64,000 nt of DNA, taken from assembly GCA_963922205.1 (NCBI GenBank), contig CAWUHX010000087.1:186001-250000 (forward strand). The letters are read 5' to 3'. The stretch comes from Romanomermis culicivorax. Lineage: Eukaryota; Nematoda; Enoplea; Mermithida; Mermithidae. The notes beneath the pieces are model-generated. The model saw nothing but the letters and a program-made list of their open reading frames with translations, had not been told where the DNA came from and made no database searches. Both the position numbers and the translations under genes were made by a program. Positions 35,013 to 45,995 of this stretch are shown piece by piece (the stretch's first letter is position 1; each line of letters starts with the position of its first letter).

Positions 35013-35261
35013 TATAGTCTGTTTATCTTGAAATGCTTCTAAATAATGAAAGTGGAAAGCAAGTAGTATTTCAGATTTTCACGGTTTTCTGATAAACCAC
35101 ACACCGTATAGGACTGGAAATTCGTGAGCATACTGACATAACCTTTAACAATTTCCTGAGAGAAAAATTTTACAGTAAGAGCTATATGTAAACGATTTTA
35201 ATGACAGTACTGATTTGTGTCACTTTTCTATTTGGAAGCATTTTATAAAAAACAGACTATA
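35013..35261. mobile_element. MITE copy with TATAGTCTG terminal inverted repeats
   Basis: The 249-bp unit starts TATAGTCTGTTTATCTTGA and ends TATAAAAAACAGACTATA; the first and last about 25 bases are inverted copies. Inside is the word CGGTTTTCTGATAAACC. Similar units lie at 48210-48421 and, in parts, near 44440-44545, 48600, 61850-61950 and 62985-63075. It has no coding capacity, so it is non-autonomous. Confidence 0.65.
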
Positions 35262-35402
35262 AAATCTTATATTGCAGACCTATCTATCACAAATCATAAT
35301 CGTCAAAATCTAAGATAATTGTTTTTCCAAAAATCAACTTCATTTTAAATTCTTTTTTTATCAAGTTCCTTTTCAACTTTTGATTCCATGTTTTTTAATT
35401 TC

Positions 35403-35732
35403 TCAATTGAGCGATTCTCATGTGAGCGATTCCCAATTGAGCGAGTTCTTAAGTGAGCGATTCCCAATTGAGCGAATTCCCAAATGAGCAAATTCCCAAT
35501 TGGATGATTCCAAACGAGCAATCGAGAATGTAATAACACTTTCTTTATATATTTCTTCTCAGCCTTATATTCTTCTTTGTCACGTATTTTTTTCTTTCTT
35601 TTCCTGTATTTGCTAATGCCTTCGTTCATGCATGTTTTTACGTTTTCATCTTTTGTCTCTGCTTTCTTTCATTTTCGCTTTTCTTTTCATCTACTTTCTT
35701 CTTTTCTACTCATGAAACAACAAATTACAAGT
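35403..35732 (+). repeat. left arm of a fold-back inverted repeat
   Basis: From the GAGCGATTCCCAATT repeats through AACACTTTC to CATGAAACAACAAATTAC, this arm reappears inverted at 40834-41129. The outer 120 bases are degenerate tandem units of about 15-20 bases around CCCAATTGAGCGA. The inner part is T-rich. Confidence 0.75.
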
Positions 35733-35752
35733 TGTCATTTTAATAAGCATAG

Positions 35753-36629
35753 TGTAACGTACCTGCTAAAGCAATACTGTAAATATGTAGCATACTGTAT
35801 GTGATAGACATTTATTAGATATTATTTTATTTTCGCAATTTATCGTCTCAAGGGTGTCTGGGATTCACACCCAAACATTCCTACAAAATTAGGTGAAGTA
35901 CTTTATTTTGATCCGTTCACACCTGGTAGCCCAATTAAGATGCCCCAATTAATTTGCACAAACGGCAGCTGTTCCCCTAGAACCTACACTAAACTACACA
36001 TTCCACAGCTACTGTAATCCCGTGTAAAAATCGTAAACAACACCTGCACACAGTAAAATACGTAGAAGCCCCGCCAGACAGTAGTCTCAAGTGTAACGGT
36101 AGCGGCGGCCCCACAAAACATGTGTATACAGAGAAACCGATACAGGAAGCATGCAGAGAAGCACAAAGGTGTGGCTAAGCCCACCGTAGAAAGCAAGCGA
36201 AGCACGAAAAGCATACAGTACCAGGAAAGCATTAGAAAGGCGTAACTAAGAAAGCATAAAAAGCGTAGCAGGAAACGATGATTGGCGGGAGAAGATGGAC
36301 CAAAGCACGACCTCCCGCGACGCCCAGGGAGTGGCCAAAAACGTCGTATCAAAGAAGAAGCAAAGCGTGATTTAGTTAGTTATTGTTTTGTGAATTTTGA
36401 TCCGCGGCTGTTCATTTTTATTTGCAAGCAACCGTCTTCGAAAGCAATTAAACCATGTCATATATTTTATTTGCAAGCAACTGGGCCGTCCCGTTTTATT
36501 ATTCGACGTTCAAGCGACCATCGATCATTCGTGTATTATCACCCGTATTGTACCGCCCGCGCCCTTTTGTTCCCGCCGTAGCAACCATTGGTTAGAAGTA
36601 AGGTACCTCACACAAATCTGGTCCTTACA
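35753..36629 (+). repeat. 5' LTR of E3 (877 bp)
   Basis: It differs from the 3' copy at about 30 positions by eye (roughly 3.4 percent) with no length change. The TATA-box word at about 36346 reads TATCAAAG here and TATAAAAG in the 3' copy, so the 5' promoter may be weakened. Confidence 0.92.
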
Positions 36630-38714
36630 TATTTTGGTGACCGTACCATACCGTTAACCACTGGAACTCCCTGCCCCCAATTAGGTGTACTCTTATCCAG
36701 GCATTTAGAAGCATTAGATAATACAGTAGTAATCATTTCCTACAGTAAGACAGTATTCGTAGAAAGCAAACTGGAAATCCCCTCCAACGAAACATTAAGC
36801 GATACATTTAAACGAATACAGCGTGAAGCAAAAATTGAAGCATTTAAGCAGAAATCCCAACGTAAACCAAGAATGACCCACCAAATGCAAGATCATTTAG
36901 GAGAAATCGTTAGAGAACAGATAAATGATTTATTTTCGGAACATTTTCGTACCCTACGCACACAATTGAATCAGAATACAGTAAACCCTACCCTAATAGA
37001 CGATCTAAGAACAGCAAACATTCGTAATAACATAGCAAATAATTTTTATGCGAAACCTACAGTATTCACGGGCGGCGTGACCCAACATTTTGGTGAATGG
37101 AACAAAAGATTAGAACAATTCATGGCACTCCAAGGCATGAAAGATACAGACATACAGTTAAAGTTGGCATGTTTAGAAATTCATTTAGGAGGAGCCGCGT
37201 TAGCAAAATTCTAAAGTTTAGCCAATTCCGAAAACCCTCCCCACACATATGAGCAGTATAAAGTCGCATTACAGGCATTTTTCCCAAACAATAGAGATAA
37301 TGAGCTACATCAACAATTCTTACGCGAAAGAAAACAAAAGCGTTCAGAAACAGTAACAGAATTCTTATTTGATTTAGAACATCTCGCAACCCTCGCCTAC
37401 CCTAACTTTAACACAGATGCACCAGAAATGATCATAAAACCCCTCTTTGTAGAAGGCATGCAAAACGAAATCAGGGAAGCAATTAAGTATAGAAAGTTCG
37501 CAACTCTAAAAGAAATGTCAGACGAAGCAGCTTACATTGAACAGCAAATTCTTAGAAATGAGTTAAAATCTAACACCCTCCCCTTCATACCCCCAAAACC
37601 CGAACCCATCTTTTCCCTAACCAAAAATACAGATCAACAGGACCTTTTGCATCAGTTAGAACAACAAGTAAAAGATTTACAGTTGCAGATCAAACAAAAA
37701 CCCCAACCCCCACAACAGAGTAGCTACAACAATTTCAGTAACAATACTTTCAGCAGGAATAATGCTTACAGGAACAACACCACCCCTAGGCAACCCACAT
37801 GCTTCCAGTGTGGACAAATTGGACACGTAGCTCGTAATTGTAAATCAGTAGGCACCCATAAATCATGTGAAATCTGTTTTCGTAATAATCACAGTACGCG
37901 TGATTGTAAAAGCCGATGCATCCACTGTTCCCAAACAGAACATAGATCTGATAACTGCCTTTCCAAACCCTACTCAAATTTTCAATGTTTTATATGCAAG
38001 CAGAGAGGTCATACAAGCAGATACTGTCCAAATCAGCAAAGTCGTAATATTCAAAATTGCATTGAGTACAGGCAACCCCAACCCCTCATGGACATTGATG
38101 ACCCCGCATTTTACTCAAAATTACCCGCCATAACTAACGGCCCTCAGACTACTTTAGAAACTATCATGCCCAACACCCACCACCGTAGTGACAAATACGT
38201 CCTCGACCTGGATGTACCCGATTGGTGCGCCATGTCACCACCCCCCACGCCTGAAGCCCCAAAAACCGAAAGATCGCTGCCCACCATCCCCGTAGGCTAC
38301 AAGATCCCCCGCAAGCAAGATACCACGCCGCCCACGGCCCCCGAAACCCCATCGAAAGCAGGCCGCAACTTATTGTCCCTTTTACACAGCCTGACCCCTG
38401 AACCCTACCAATTTCGCCCCTGCCAAACACTTCTACCAACCCCCACAAGTAAGCAAGTCCAAACCCCATCCCATGACTCAACTTCTAAAATTTTACAGAC
38501 CGTTCAGATTTCAAACCGGCCACCCCCCCAGCTCAAAATCGCAAAACGACACAACTCGCCACGCCAAATCGATCAGAGCGAAAAAACACAGTGCCCCGCC
38601 GCCTCCACTAAAACATTCCATTGGCCGATGTTTTGTATTTTTCTTTGTATAATAATCCCCACATTGTGTAGTGCCCAATTTCAGATATGTGGAACTTCAT
38701 TGAGCGGTCACTGA
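36630..38714 (+). pseudogene. E3 Gag with four CCHC zinc knuckles, one internal stop
   Basis: The frame is open across the LTR edge; the first ATG in it is at 36873. A capsid-like region (FTGGVTQHFGEWNKRLEQFM) is interrupted by a single TAA at 37212-37214; the same frame continues at once and stays open to 38714. Between about 37799 and 38030 there are four tandem C-x2-C-x4-H-x4-C knuckles (starting CFQC, CEIC, CIHC, CFIC). A Pro/Thr-rich stretch follows. The frame ends in a hydrophobic segment (FCIFLCIIIPTLCSA) that looks like the signal peptide of the following envelope-like frame. So the gag frame runs straight into the envelope leader where pol would be expected. Confidence 0.8.
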
Positions 38715-39495
38715 GTCAGCATACCAAAACTTGTATCATGCATGCCCCCTTCCAGTAGACAAACCCGTACAGACATTCGGAAAAATCTATATCCCCTCCA
38801 CTAAACCTCACATAACAGATGCATACAAATGCAGTGTTCGCAAACGCAAAATTTGTACTAATACAGGATTTTTGGGATCAAAAGGTATTGTCTTCGACCG
38901 AACCGAAATGCAAAATCTAACCCCGCATGTTTGTAAGGCAATCGTTATAGACAAAGAACACAATGGTCAAAAATTATACGAAACCCAACCAGGATTTTGG
39001 TCAACAAACAACTCCCTAAGCATAGAATACACATGTTGTAAAGACCACTGTACCTCAGTCACTAACGTCATCATAGAAATAGGACAAATAGCATCTTGGA
39101 ATGGAAAATCTATGACAGGTACATTAGGTGACCTAGGGTCATGCAAACCGACATCAGGTCATTGTGTCACAGCTGACGGATCCATTATCTGGAATGAAAC
39201 AGCATTTGAAAACTTATGCCCCTTCGAATACAAAAACACACATCCCATCAAACTCACGCAAACCCACATGATAATAGAAGAGCTACAAGGTGCATTCTCA
39301 GTTAAAAACACACTCTTTTCGAACCCCAATTGCCCAGAAATCCAAGACAGCATCCTAACCGAACAAGGCATTATTGTACAATTAGACAAAAGCACCCCGC
39401 ATCGTAACACGCATGTAAATGAGACAACCCCTTTCTACCCTCGGAAAGCAACTATCGAATCTACTCCCCCACCTCCTCACCCTCGAAAGCCTTGA
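38715..39495 (+). pseudogene. E3 envelope-like glycoprotein fragment
   Basis: The open frame runs from 38731 to 39495, +1 relative to gag. It is Cys-rich (CCKDHC, SCKPTSGHC, LCPFEY) with N-glycosylation sequons such as NNS and NET. The leader lies at the end of the gag frame, so a single frame change near 38715 separates leader and body. No C-terminal membrane anchor is present; the frame ends in PPPPHPRKP just before the polypurine tract. The pattern fits a glycoprotein ectodomain of an env-bearing LTR element, but I cannot name the family. Truncation and frame break mean no functional product is expected. Confidence 0.55.
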
Positions 39496-39513
39496 ATGAG
39501 GACGTTCAACTCC

Positions 39514-39526
39514 GGAAGGAGGGAAA
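39514..39526 (+). promoter_or_regulatory. E3 polypurine tract
   Basis: GGAAGGAGGGAAA stands immediately 5' of the 3' LTR, the place where plus-strand DNA synthesis starts in LTR elements. Confidence 0.85.
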
Positions 39527-40403
39527 TGTAACGTACCTGCTAAAGCAGTACTGTAAATATGTAGCATACTGTATGTGATAGACATTTATTAGATATTATT
39601 TTATTTTCGCATTTTATCGTCTCAAGGGTGTCTGGGATTCACACCCAAACATTCCTACAAAATTACGTGAAGTACTTTATTTTGATCCGTTCACACCTGG
39701 TAGCCCAATTAAGATGCCCCAATTAATTTGCACAAACGGCAGCTGTTCCCCTAGAACCTACACTAAACTACACATTCCACAGCTACTGTAATCCCCCGTA
39801 AAAATCGTAAACAACACCTGCACACAGTAAAATACGTAGAAGCCCCACCAGACAGTAGTCTCAAGTGTAACGGTAGCGGCGGCCCCACAAAACATGTGTA
39901 TACAGAGAAACCGATACAGGAAGCATGCACAGAAGCACAAAGGTGTGGCTAAGCCCACCGTAGAAAGCAAGCGAAGCACGAAAAGCATACAGTACCAGGA
40001 AAGCATTAGAAAGGTGTAACTAAGAAAGCATAAAAAGCGTAGCAGGAAGCGACGATTGGCGGAAGAAGATGGACCAAAGCACGACCTCCCGGGACGCCCA
40101 GGGAGTGGCCAAAAACGTTGTATAAAAGAAGAAGCAAAGCGTGATTTAGTTAGTTATTGTTTTGTGAATTTTGATCCGCAGCTGTTCATTTTTATTTGCA
40201 AGCAACCGTCTTCGAAAGCAATTAAACCGTGTCGTATATTTTATTTGCAAGCAACCGCGCCGTCCCGTTTTGTTATTTGACGTTCAAGGGACCGTCAATC
40301 ATTCGTGTATTATCGCCCATATTGTACCGCCCGCGCCCTTTTGTTCCCGCCGTAGCGACCGTTGGTTAGAAGTAAAGTACCTCACACAAATCTGGTCGTT
40401 ACA
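39527..40403 (+). repeat. 3' LTR of E3 (877 bp)
   Basis: It has the same length as the 5' LTR. It retains TATAAAAG at about 40120, and an ATTAAA polyadenylation-type word lies near 40220. It is followed by the ATAG target duplication. Confidence 0.92.
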
Positions 40404-40833
40404 ATAGTCCCCGTATAATTCTAATACAATTCAGCACCCTCTATTTCCTATTTAATTTTATCCTTTATGATTTTTACTTCATTACTTTTCATCTTAGTTT
40501 TTTGTTTTTAATCTCTCCTGTTTTTATTTAATATCTATTTTTATTTATTTATTATTATATATTAATCTGTTTTTATTTTTCTTCCTTTCTTGCTACTTTC
40601 TCTATGTTGCTTCTTATTTCTTCTCACTGTTTTCATGTTTTCTTTCTTTTTCTAATGTTTTTAAACCTATTTTCACATATTCTTAATGTCTTCATTTTTG
40701 CTGACGTTTTTTTTTCTTGATGTTTCGTTTCTTCCAGCATTATTTTGTTTATGTTTTTATGAAGATTTTCCACTTACAACGATGAAAGACTCAACCATGA
40801 AGAACTGTAAAAGAATCATACAGGAGACAACGG
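40404..40833. other. loop of the fold-back repeat, right of E3
   Basis: Pyrimidine-rich TTTTTATTT sequence between E3 and the right inverted arm. With E3 removed it would form, together with 35733-35752, a loop of about 450 bases. No gene is seen. Confidence 0.5.
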
Positions 40834-41129
40834 ACTTGTAATATGTTGTTTCATGAGCAAAAAAAAGTAGATAAGAAAAACGAAAATGAAAGAAAGCAGG
40901 GACAAAAGATGAAAACTTGAAAACATTCTTAAACGAAAACGTTAACAATACATCCAGAAAACAAAAGAAAAAAGAAATACATACAAAGAAAAATATAAGG
41001 TAAAGAAGGAAAAATATCAAGAGAGTGTTATTACATTCTCGATCGCTCGTTTGGAATCGCCCAATTGGGAATTCGCTCATTTGGGAATTCGCTCAATTGG
41101 GGATCTGCTCAGCATGGGGATTCGCTCAC
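40834..41129 (-). repeat. right arm of the fold-back inverted repeat
   Basis: The reverse complement matches 35403-35732 over about 300 bases, including GAGAATGTAATAACAC, CTTTCTTTCATTTTCG and CATGAAACAACA, with scattered differences. Its outer end carries the same GAGCGAATTCCCAATT units. Confidence 0.75.
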
Positions 41130-41717
41130 TTTTGAACAGGCCTTTCATCGATAGGGTTATGCATATTTATTCAAGTTTCAACGAAAAAATAAGTATGCTT
41201 CTTTTATTTCGTGCCAGCATGCCGAAATTGTCATCTGAAGATGTATGCAGATCTATCAATTATACACTAACAGCTCATTAAAAAATTTTTAGCACTTCAA
41301 GAAATTCAAAAATTTGACTTTTTCGGATTAATGCGAAAACGTGTTGTTGACGGGAGGGGCGAAGAGGCGTAATTTAGTCATGCAGTATTCGAGACAATAT
41401 TTTCATTGTGAAACATGACAAGATTAAAAGTTGTAGGTCCTCGAATCCATCTATTTGACAAGACATGAACCGGATTCGTTGAAGCACGATTTTTCAACTG
41501 GATTCTATTCGATAGACTAGTTTTTACATGTCTTTATGGTGCTAAATCGTGGCCCATACTCTAACAAAATTATGGAAGTAGTTTTTGATAGAAAAGAATA
41601 GTTCATAATATCACGCTTTTGACATAGTCACAATTACGAGAATTTTGCATACTTCGAAAACAGCCTGGAACATTTTCATTCTTCCTTTTGTCGCAAATTC
41701 AAGATTTTCTCTCGATT
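41130..41717. other. unique-looking AT-rich sequence upstream of the secreted-protein gene
   Basis: No exon or repeat was recognised. It probably contains the promoter of the gene that starts at 41718, but no clear core element stands out. Confidence 0.4.
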
Positions 41718-43823
41718 ATGCCATTTCAGAACTACGTCCCGTTGACTGTGTGTGTAGCAATAACTCTATTGAACGTTGCAGGTAGGGATAAGGAAATAAA
41801 TGAGTACATTAAATTAAAGTAGCCCTGTTTGCTTTGCCATCAGAAAATCAAGAAATAATCAACGACCCTCAAAATTTACATCAGCCGTACGATGCTCGAC
41901 AGTTCAAAAATTACGAAACTGATCGTTCGCTTGATCCACGATTGCTGAAAATGTTGGCGTCGACTGGACCGGCTTTCTCCCCAATAGTCGATGAAGACAC
42001 AACTTTGGAGCCTCAGGGAGCACCCAGGTATAAGAATATTAGGTAATTTAGTGACCATACGCCATTCTTGACTCACGATGCATGGTCATCATCTGCCCAC
42101 GAATCGCTTTTTCGTGGTATATTTGAAAGTGCATGGATTATAGTTGCGTTTGAATTTGACACACGAGTTTCACGGAGTGAAAAATTTTATGTTGTAGGAA
42201 AAACCTTAAATTCTTCATAAAACGGACAAACCAAAATCATACAAAAACATCATTGCGGAATAGAAGGGGAGCCACTTGAAAAAAAATTTGTTGTCACTCG
42301 GAAGAAAAATTGTTACCTTTGAACATGATGCCCAACATTTTTTTAAGACGCATCGCAAAAATTTCAAAGTGCTTTCGCAATGAAAATTTCAATATTCGTC
42401 GGAAAAAAATCAATGTTATAGTTCTGATAGTTCGACTTTCTTTTCAAGTGCATCTGTAACGGTTCTCGTACACCGGATGTTAGCTACTTTACCATCCACT
42501 GCACAGCCCTGCATCACCCGTTGCGAGTGCAGTAATGCCCGTCACAAAAATCCGTGTCTAGGATCGTCGTGACTTGGATGTGCAAAGTCAAGTCTGCGGG
42601 TTCAGAGAAGGATGCATCGTCACACATCGCACCTTTTTCAAGTTTTTTCAAATCGCATTTTTTAAAGATAATCTTAGAAAATCGTGATTTCATCTTGAAA
42701 AAACTAAGATGGCGTCTTAAAAAATCAAGATTACTATAATTCATGAGAAAGTTTTTCCGTCCGCGACCGGCAAAGAAAAAAATTGATAAATTTTCTTAAT
42801 AACTTGAGAAAATGTCAGAATTTTTAAATTGGTGGATTTAGATATCAATAGATCTACCAAAATCAAAAATGGGTAGACAGGATGTATGGAATACGAGAAG
42901 GGCCACTTGAAAAAAATGTGTTACCACTTGAAAAAAAATTGTTATCTTCGAACATGATGCACAACATTTTTCAAGATGCACCGCAAAAAATCAAGATGTA
43001 AGAGTTCTCGACGATAGACTTTCTTTTTAAGTGCGTCGCAATTTTTTCTTCACTAAATCTATCATGTCAAAGTAAATAGACTATACACTATTATTGTAAA
43101 TAATGGAATGAAAATGAACTATCATCATAATTTTAATATTTTGTTTGAGAGCCGAGTCGACCTTTTTACAACTTTTGAGTAAAAAATTGGGCAATAAAAC
43201 CTTCCAATAAACGATTTTTGACCACAATACGTTTAGTCATTTTCAATTATGAAACCATGCTTTACTGGATACGACATGAATAGCTTGTTTTGTTACCTGA
43301 AGTTCACTCAATTTAAGACCGCCGATTAACGTCCAAGAAGCCAATTACATGTCCGCTGTGGCCAGCCTACCCCAAAGGGGTGGACTTTTGGGCGTGGCTC
43401 CGCCCGTCCTGAACAACGCAAAACAATATTCCAATGTCGAATCACAGACTCAAATTTTCGATGGGAATTTGGAATCGAGATCAGGTCAAAGAGCACTACA
43501 TTTGGATGGCATGCAAAAAGAAGCTATGATTAAAGACATGATGCTTAGGTTAGAAGCTTAGGCACATTGTTGCGTAAAACGTGAATTTTTGACCTTGCAG
43601 GGCGATTCAACAAAATCAAGGTCGGTTCGTTTCTCCCAGATATCCCCCGATTAATGGTCAGAATTTCCCGAATCTACTCCAGCAAGGTCCGATGATGACT
43701 AACTTTCCTCGCTACGTGCAAAATATGGGAGGAACACTACCGGGTCAAATGTCACCAATTTTCAACAGTCCCCGACAGTATCAATTGGCAGATCAAGTTG
43801 ATAGAGGTTATTATGGCGAATAG
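41718..43823 (+). CDS. predicted secreted Q/N/P-rich protein
   Basis: Exons are 41718-41781, 41844-42027, 43318-43548 and 43601-43823 (stop TAG), with phases 1, 2 and 2 matching at every join. The intron lengths are 62, 1290 and 52 bases. The product is 233 residues. It starts with a short polar head and a hydrophobic stretch (PLTVCVAITLLNVA) that fits a signal peptide with cleavage just before exon 2. The mature part has no Cys and is rich in Asn, Gln, Pro, Ser and Met (RSLDPRLLKMLASTGPAFS; GQNFPNLLQQGPMM). I do not recognise the family; the composition suggests a disordered extracellular or structural protein. A weak donor at 43807 could instead link exon 4 to the open stretch at 44772 in frame, giving a longer protein. 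The small introns are of the nematode size class. Confidence 0.65.
42270..43060. repeat. dispersed CACTTGAAAAAA repeat, two degenerate copies in an intron
   Basis: 42275-42400 and 42895-43060 share CCACTTGAAAAAAA, AACATGATGC, CAACATTTTT and AAGATGCA(C/T)CGCAAAAA in the same order. The same sequence lies inverted at 55560-55880. Between the two copies (42640-42740) is an AAGATGG/ATCTTGA-rich stretch, also seen beside the copy at 55.6 kb, so the unit is probably longer than 300 bases. Confidence 0.5.
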
Positions 43824-44771
43824 AGAATTATTTTCTTCTATTATTTCAATATCTTGTTCTGAAAACTCCACGATTTTTTGTTCAAAAGAGTTGAAAGATG
43901 AATGACCTCATCTTGGATGGATCTAAATGGTTTAGGAACCAATCCTGTGTATGTAAATGAAAAAATCAAGCTATATAGTATATGGACAATTACCATACGA
44001 ATCTTAGATTCCATTGGTCATCTGAAGGGGATGTTGTTATAAAAGTACTCTGAGATAAAAATTTTTGACCAGTGAAGGGTTGTATTCGCGCTGAAACGGA
44101 GCAAAGGTTCGTTATTTTTACGTATTTTCATATTTCACGTAGGCAGATGATCGATTTTCTCGAATGCCATCATTTTCCTCTCTCAGGTTGTAGTCCTGAT
44201 TGTTATAACCAGTCTGTGAAAAAAGATGTCAGCTTGAGCCCAATTCAGAAGCGCAGTCGCCGACTGTCGCCGACAAAAATTACCATTTACATCAGCAACA
44301 TTGTTTTCCAAGGCTCATTCTCGGTATTATACTTCATTTTTTATAATTGAAGAATGATGAAAAATAGTACCGTCGTCGAAATCCTGTATATAAAGCTTTC
44401 ATTGTACCAAAAATTGTTGAAAGTGAGTAAGCTCATAAATTTTCAATCCTATGTGACATATAGTTTAGCAGAAAGTCGTAAAAAATGAACTAGTATTTGT
44501 TCTCCATACTCAGTATTTGGAAGCTTTCCGAGAAAAACAGACTATAGATAGATCGATTTCACTACTTTTCATATACTCTTCCTATCGCATTCTAGTACGT
44601 TATTTACATCCATGTGAAACTTTTCATGAGTCATAAATCACACCTTTGCAAAATTTAGAATAATCTGAAAATTTTTTATTTTTGAAACGTCATATAATTG
44701 AGTGCATATAATTTACTTAAAATAATTTCTCGTAAATTCTCATAAAATATGTAAAGAAAAAATCTTGTTAG

Positions 44772-45480
44772 ATTTTTCGAATCCTCTTTTCCTCGACGTC
44801 AGTCCGAAACGATCTCAACAAATTTTGGGTGCTCCGACGCCTATACAAATCGGAGAAGTTTTGGGCTACCCATCAGGCGCTAGTTTTCGCCCATGCCTTT
44901 CAACAGCAACAGCAATAACGCTTGGGAGGCCGAAAATGCCCTTTTGCAGTGGAAGAACGGACAAAATTACCAAAGTTCCGCCCCGTCGGCTTGGAATATT
45001 GGGGCTAATAAAGGTGCCATGAACGGCGTAGTGGCTTTCTCGGCACCAAGCACCGAAAACGTTGACCAAAAAGAAAAAAATTTGACCGCTAATCAGGTAG
45101 AAGCAACTTTGTATCAAACCACAATTTCGAATCTTTTGTATCGCATCAGAGAGTTCCTTATATACTCCACTCATTTTGAATTGATTGATGCAGCGGTCGG
45201 AATTTCGACAAACGCAGCCTTACTAGAGATCAGGAAATCAATTAAGATAATCTCAAAATGGTTGAAAAGTGTCGTCATCAACAACTCTGTATCACGAAAG
45301 AAAAATTTATTGAATGGAGTCAACGAGCTATCCATAATTTCGAATAAAAATTTGGCTGCGACCTCGCTGCATCAATCTTTTCAAAATGAATGGAGTATAG
45401 TAACCATGCATGCACAGCATAGAAATTCTGCTGGGGAGTTAGCCAGGACGGGGTGGGATAATATGTTTTTTCTTTCTTGA
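44772..45480 (+). CDS. possible further exon(s) of a Q/N-rich protein
   Basis: After an acceptor TTGTTAG at 44771 one frame reads FSNPLFLDVSPKRSQQIL, similar in style to the secreted protein. A second frame, from ATG 44893, is open for 195 codons (NSNSNNAWEAENALLQWKNG, then a helical part with KSIKIISKWLKS). Both look like coding sequence but are out of phase near 44890, so either one base is wrong or two separate exons overlap. A donor-like CAGGTAGAAG at about 45094 could end the coding part. The second frame stops next to an LTR fragment at 45490. I cannot decide between a 3' extension of the 41718 gene and an independent gene or pseudogene. Confidence 0.35.
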
Positions 45481-45489
45481 TAACGAAAA

Positions 45490-45585
45490 TGTTAGGTAGA
45501 TGTGGTAAAGCGGATTGGTTTGACCTTTGGGTTTATACATAGGAAGATGCAACAGTTCTAACCAGACCCTAACAACAATAATAGA
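45490..45585 (-). repeat. fragment of an E1-type LTR end
   Basis: It starts TGTTAGG and contains CCTTTGGGTTTATACA and GCAACAGTTCT in the same order as the solo LTR at 56880 onward. This is the reverse complement of the U5 end of an E1-type LTR. The rest of the LTR is not recognisable. Confidence 0.6.
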
Positions 45586-45995
45586 CAACTAATTCTCCTA
45601 CTGGACCTTCAAAGGTCTAACATCCAAACATCATTATTATCTTATAATAGTCAATTATGTGAAACGATTTGCTTGGCCAGCACTTCTCCAAATTTTAATG
45701 TCACATCTTTGGAATCAAGTAGGCTTTAATCGTTAAACTACTGCATAATTTTCATTCTTATGACGACTTTTTCTTCTCTCTTTCTCATTTTCCCTCATCT
45801 TCCTTCATAAACTTCTCAATCATTGCTGGATGGGTCGAATCTGGTGGGGATCAGCAGAATCTGTTGAAGGTTCACCAAAATCTGCTGAGGGTCAATATCC
45901 CCAAACCTCCCTCGTGTATACATGCATCCATGTAACTACGGTAAACTTCCGAATCATAGTTGCATATCATTTAAGCAAAATTGACACATTTGCAG

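Larger units (their letters stand above)
35753..40403 (+). mobile_element. E3, LTR element with gag and envelope-like frames but no pol
   Basis: Two 877-bp LTRs (35753-36629 and 39527-40403) in direct orientation start TGTAACG and end TTACA, flanked by the 4-bp duplication ATAG (35749-35752 and 40404-40407). A PBS-like TGGTGACC lies at 36635, and a polypurine tract GGAAGGAGGGAAA directly before the 3' LTR. The 2.9-kb interior holds a Gag frame and an envelope-like frame; no protease, RT, RNase H or integrase motif occurs. It is not similar to E1, E2 or E4. It looks like an internally deleted, non-autonomous copy. Confidence 0.93.

Noticed and set aside
35395-35530. CRISPR-like array of short repeats
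   Set aside because: Units are degenerate, without unique spacers, in a eukaryotic context, and mirrored in an inverted arm; they are tandem repeats of a fold-back element.
37786-38481. Minus-strand frames opposite E3 gag
   Set aside because: Shadows of the gag frame; no motif and no splice support.
41718-42027. eIF4E-transporter-like (4E-T) identity for the Q/N/P-rich gene
   Set aside because: The first exon encodes a signal-peptide-like segment that joins in phase, so the protein is probably secreted; composition alone was misleading.
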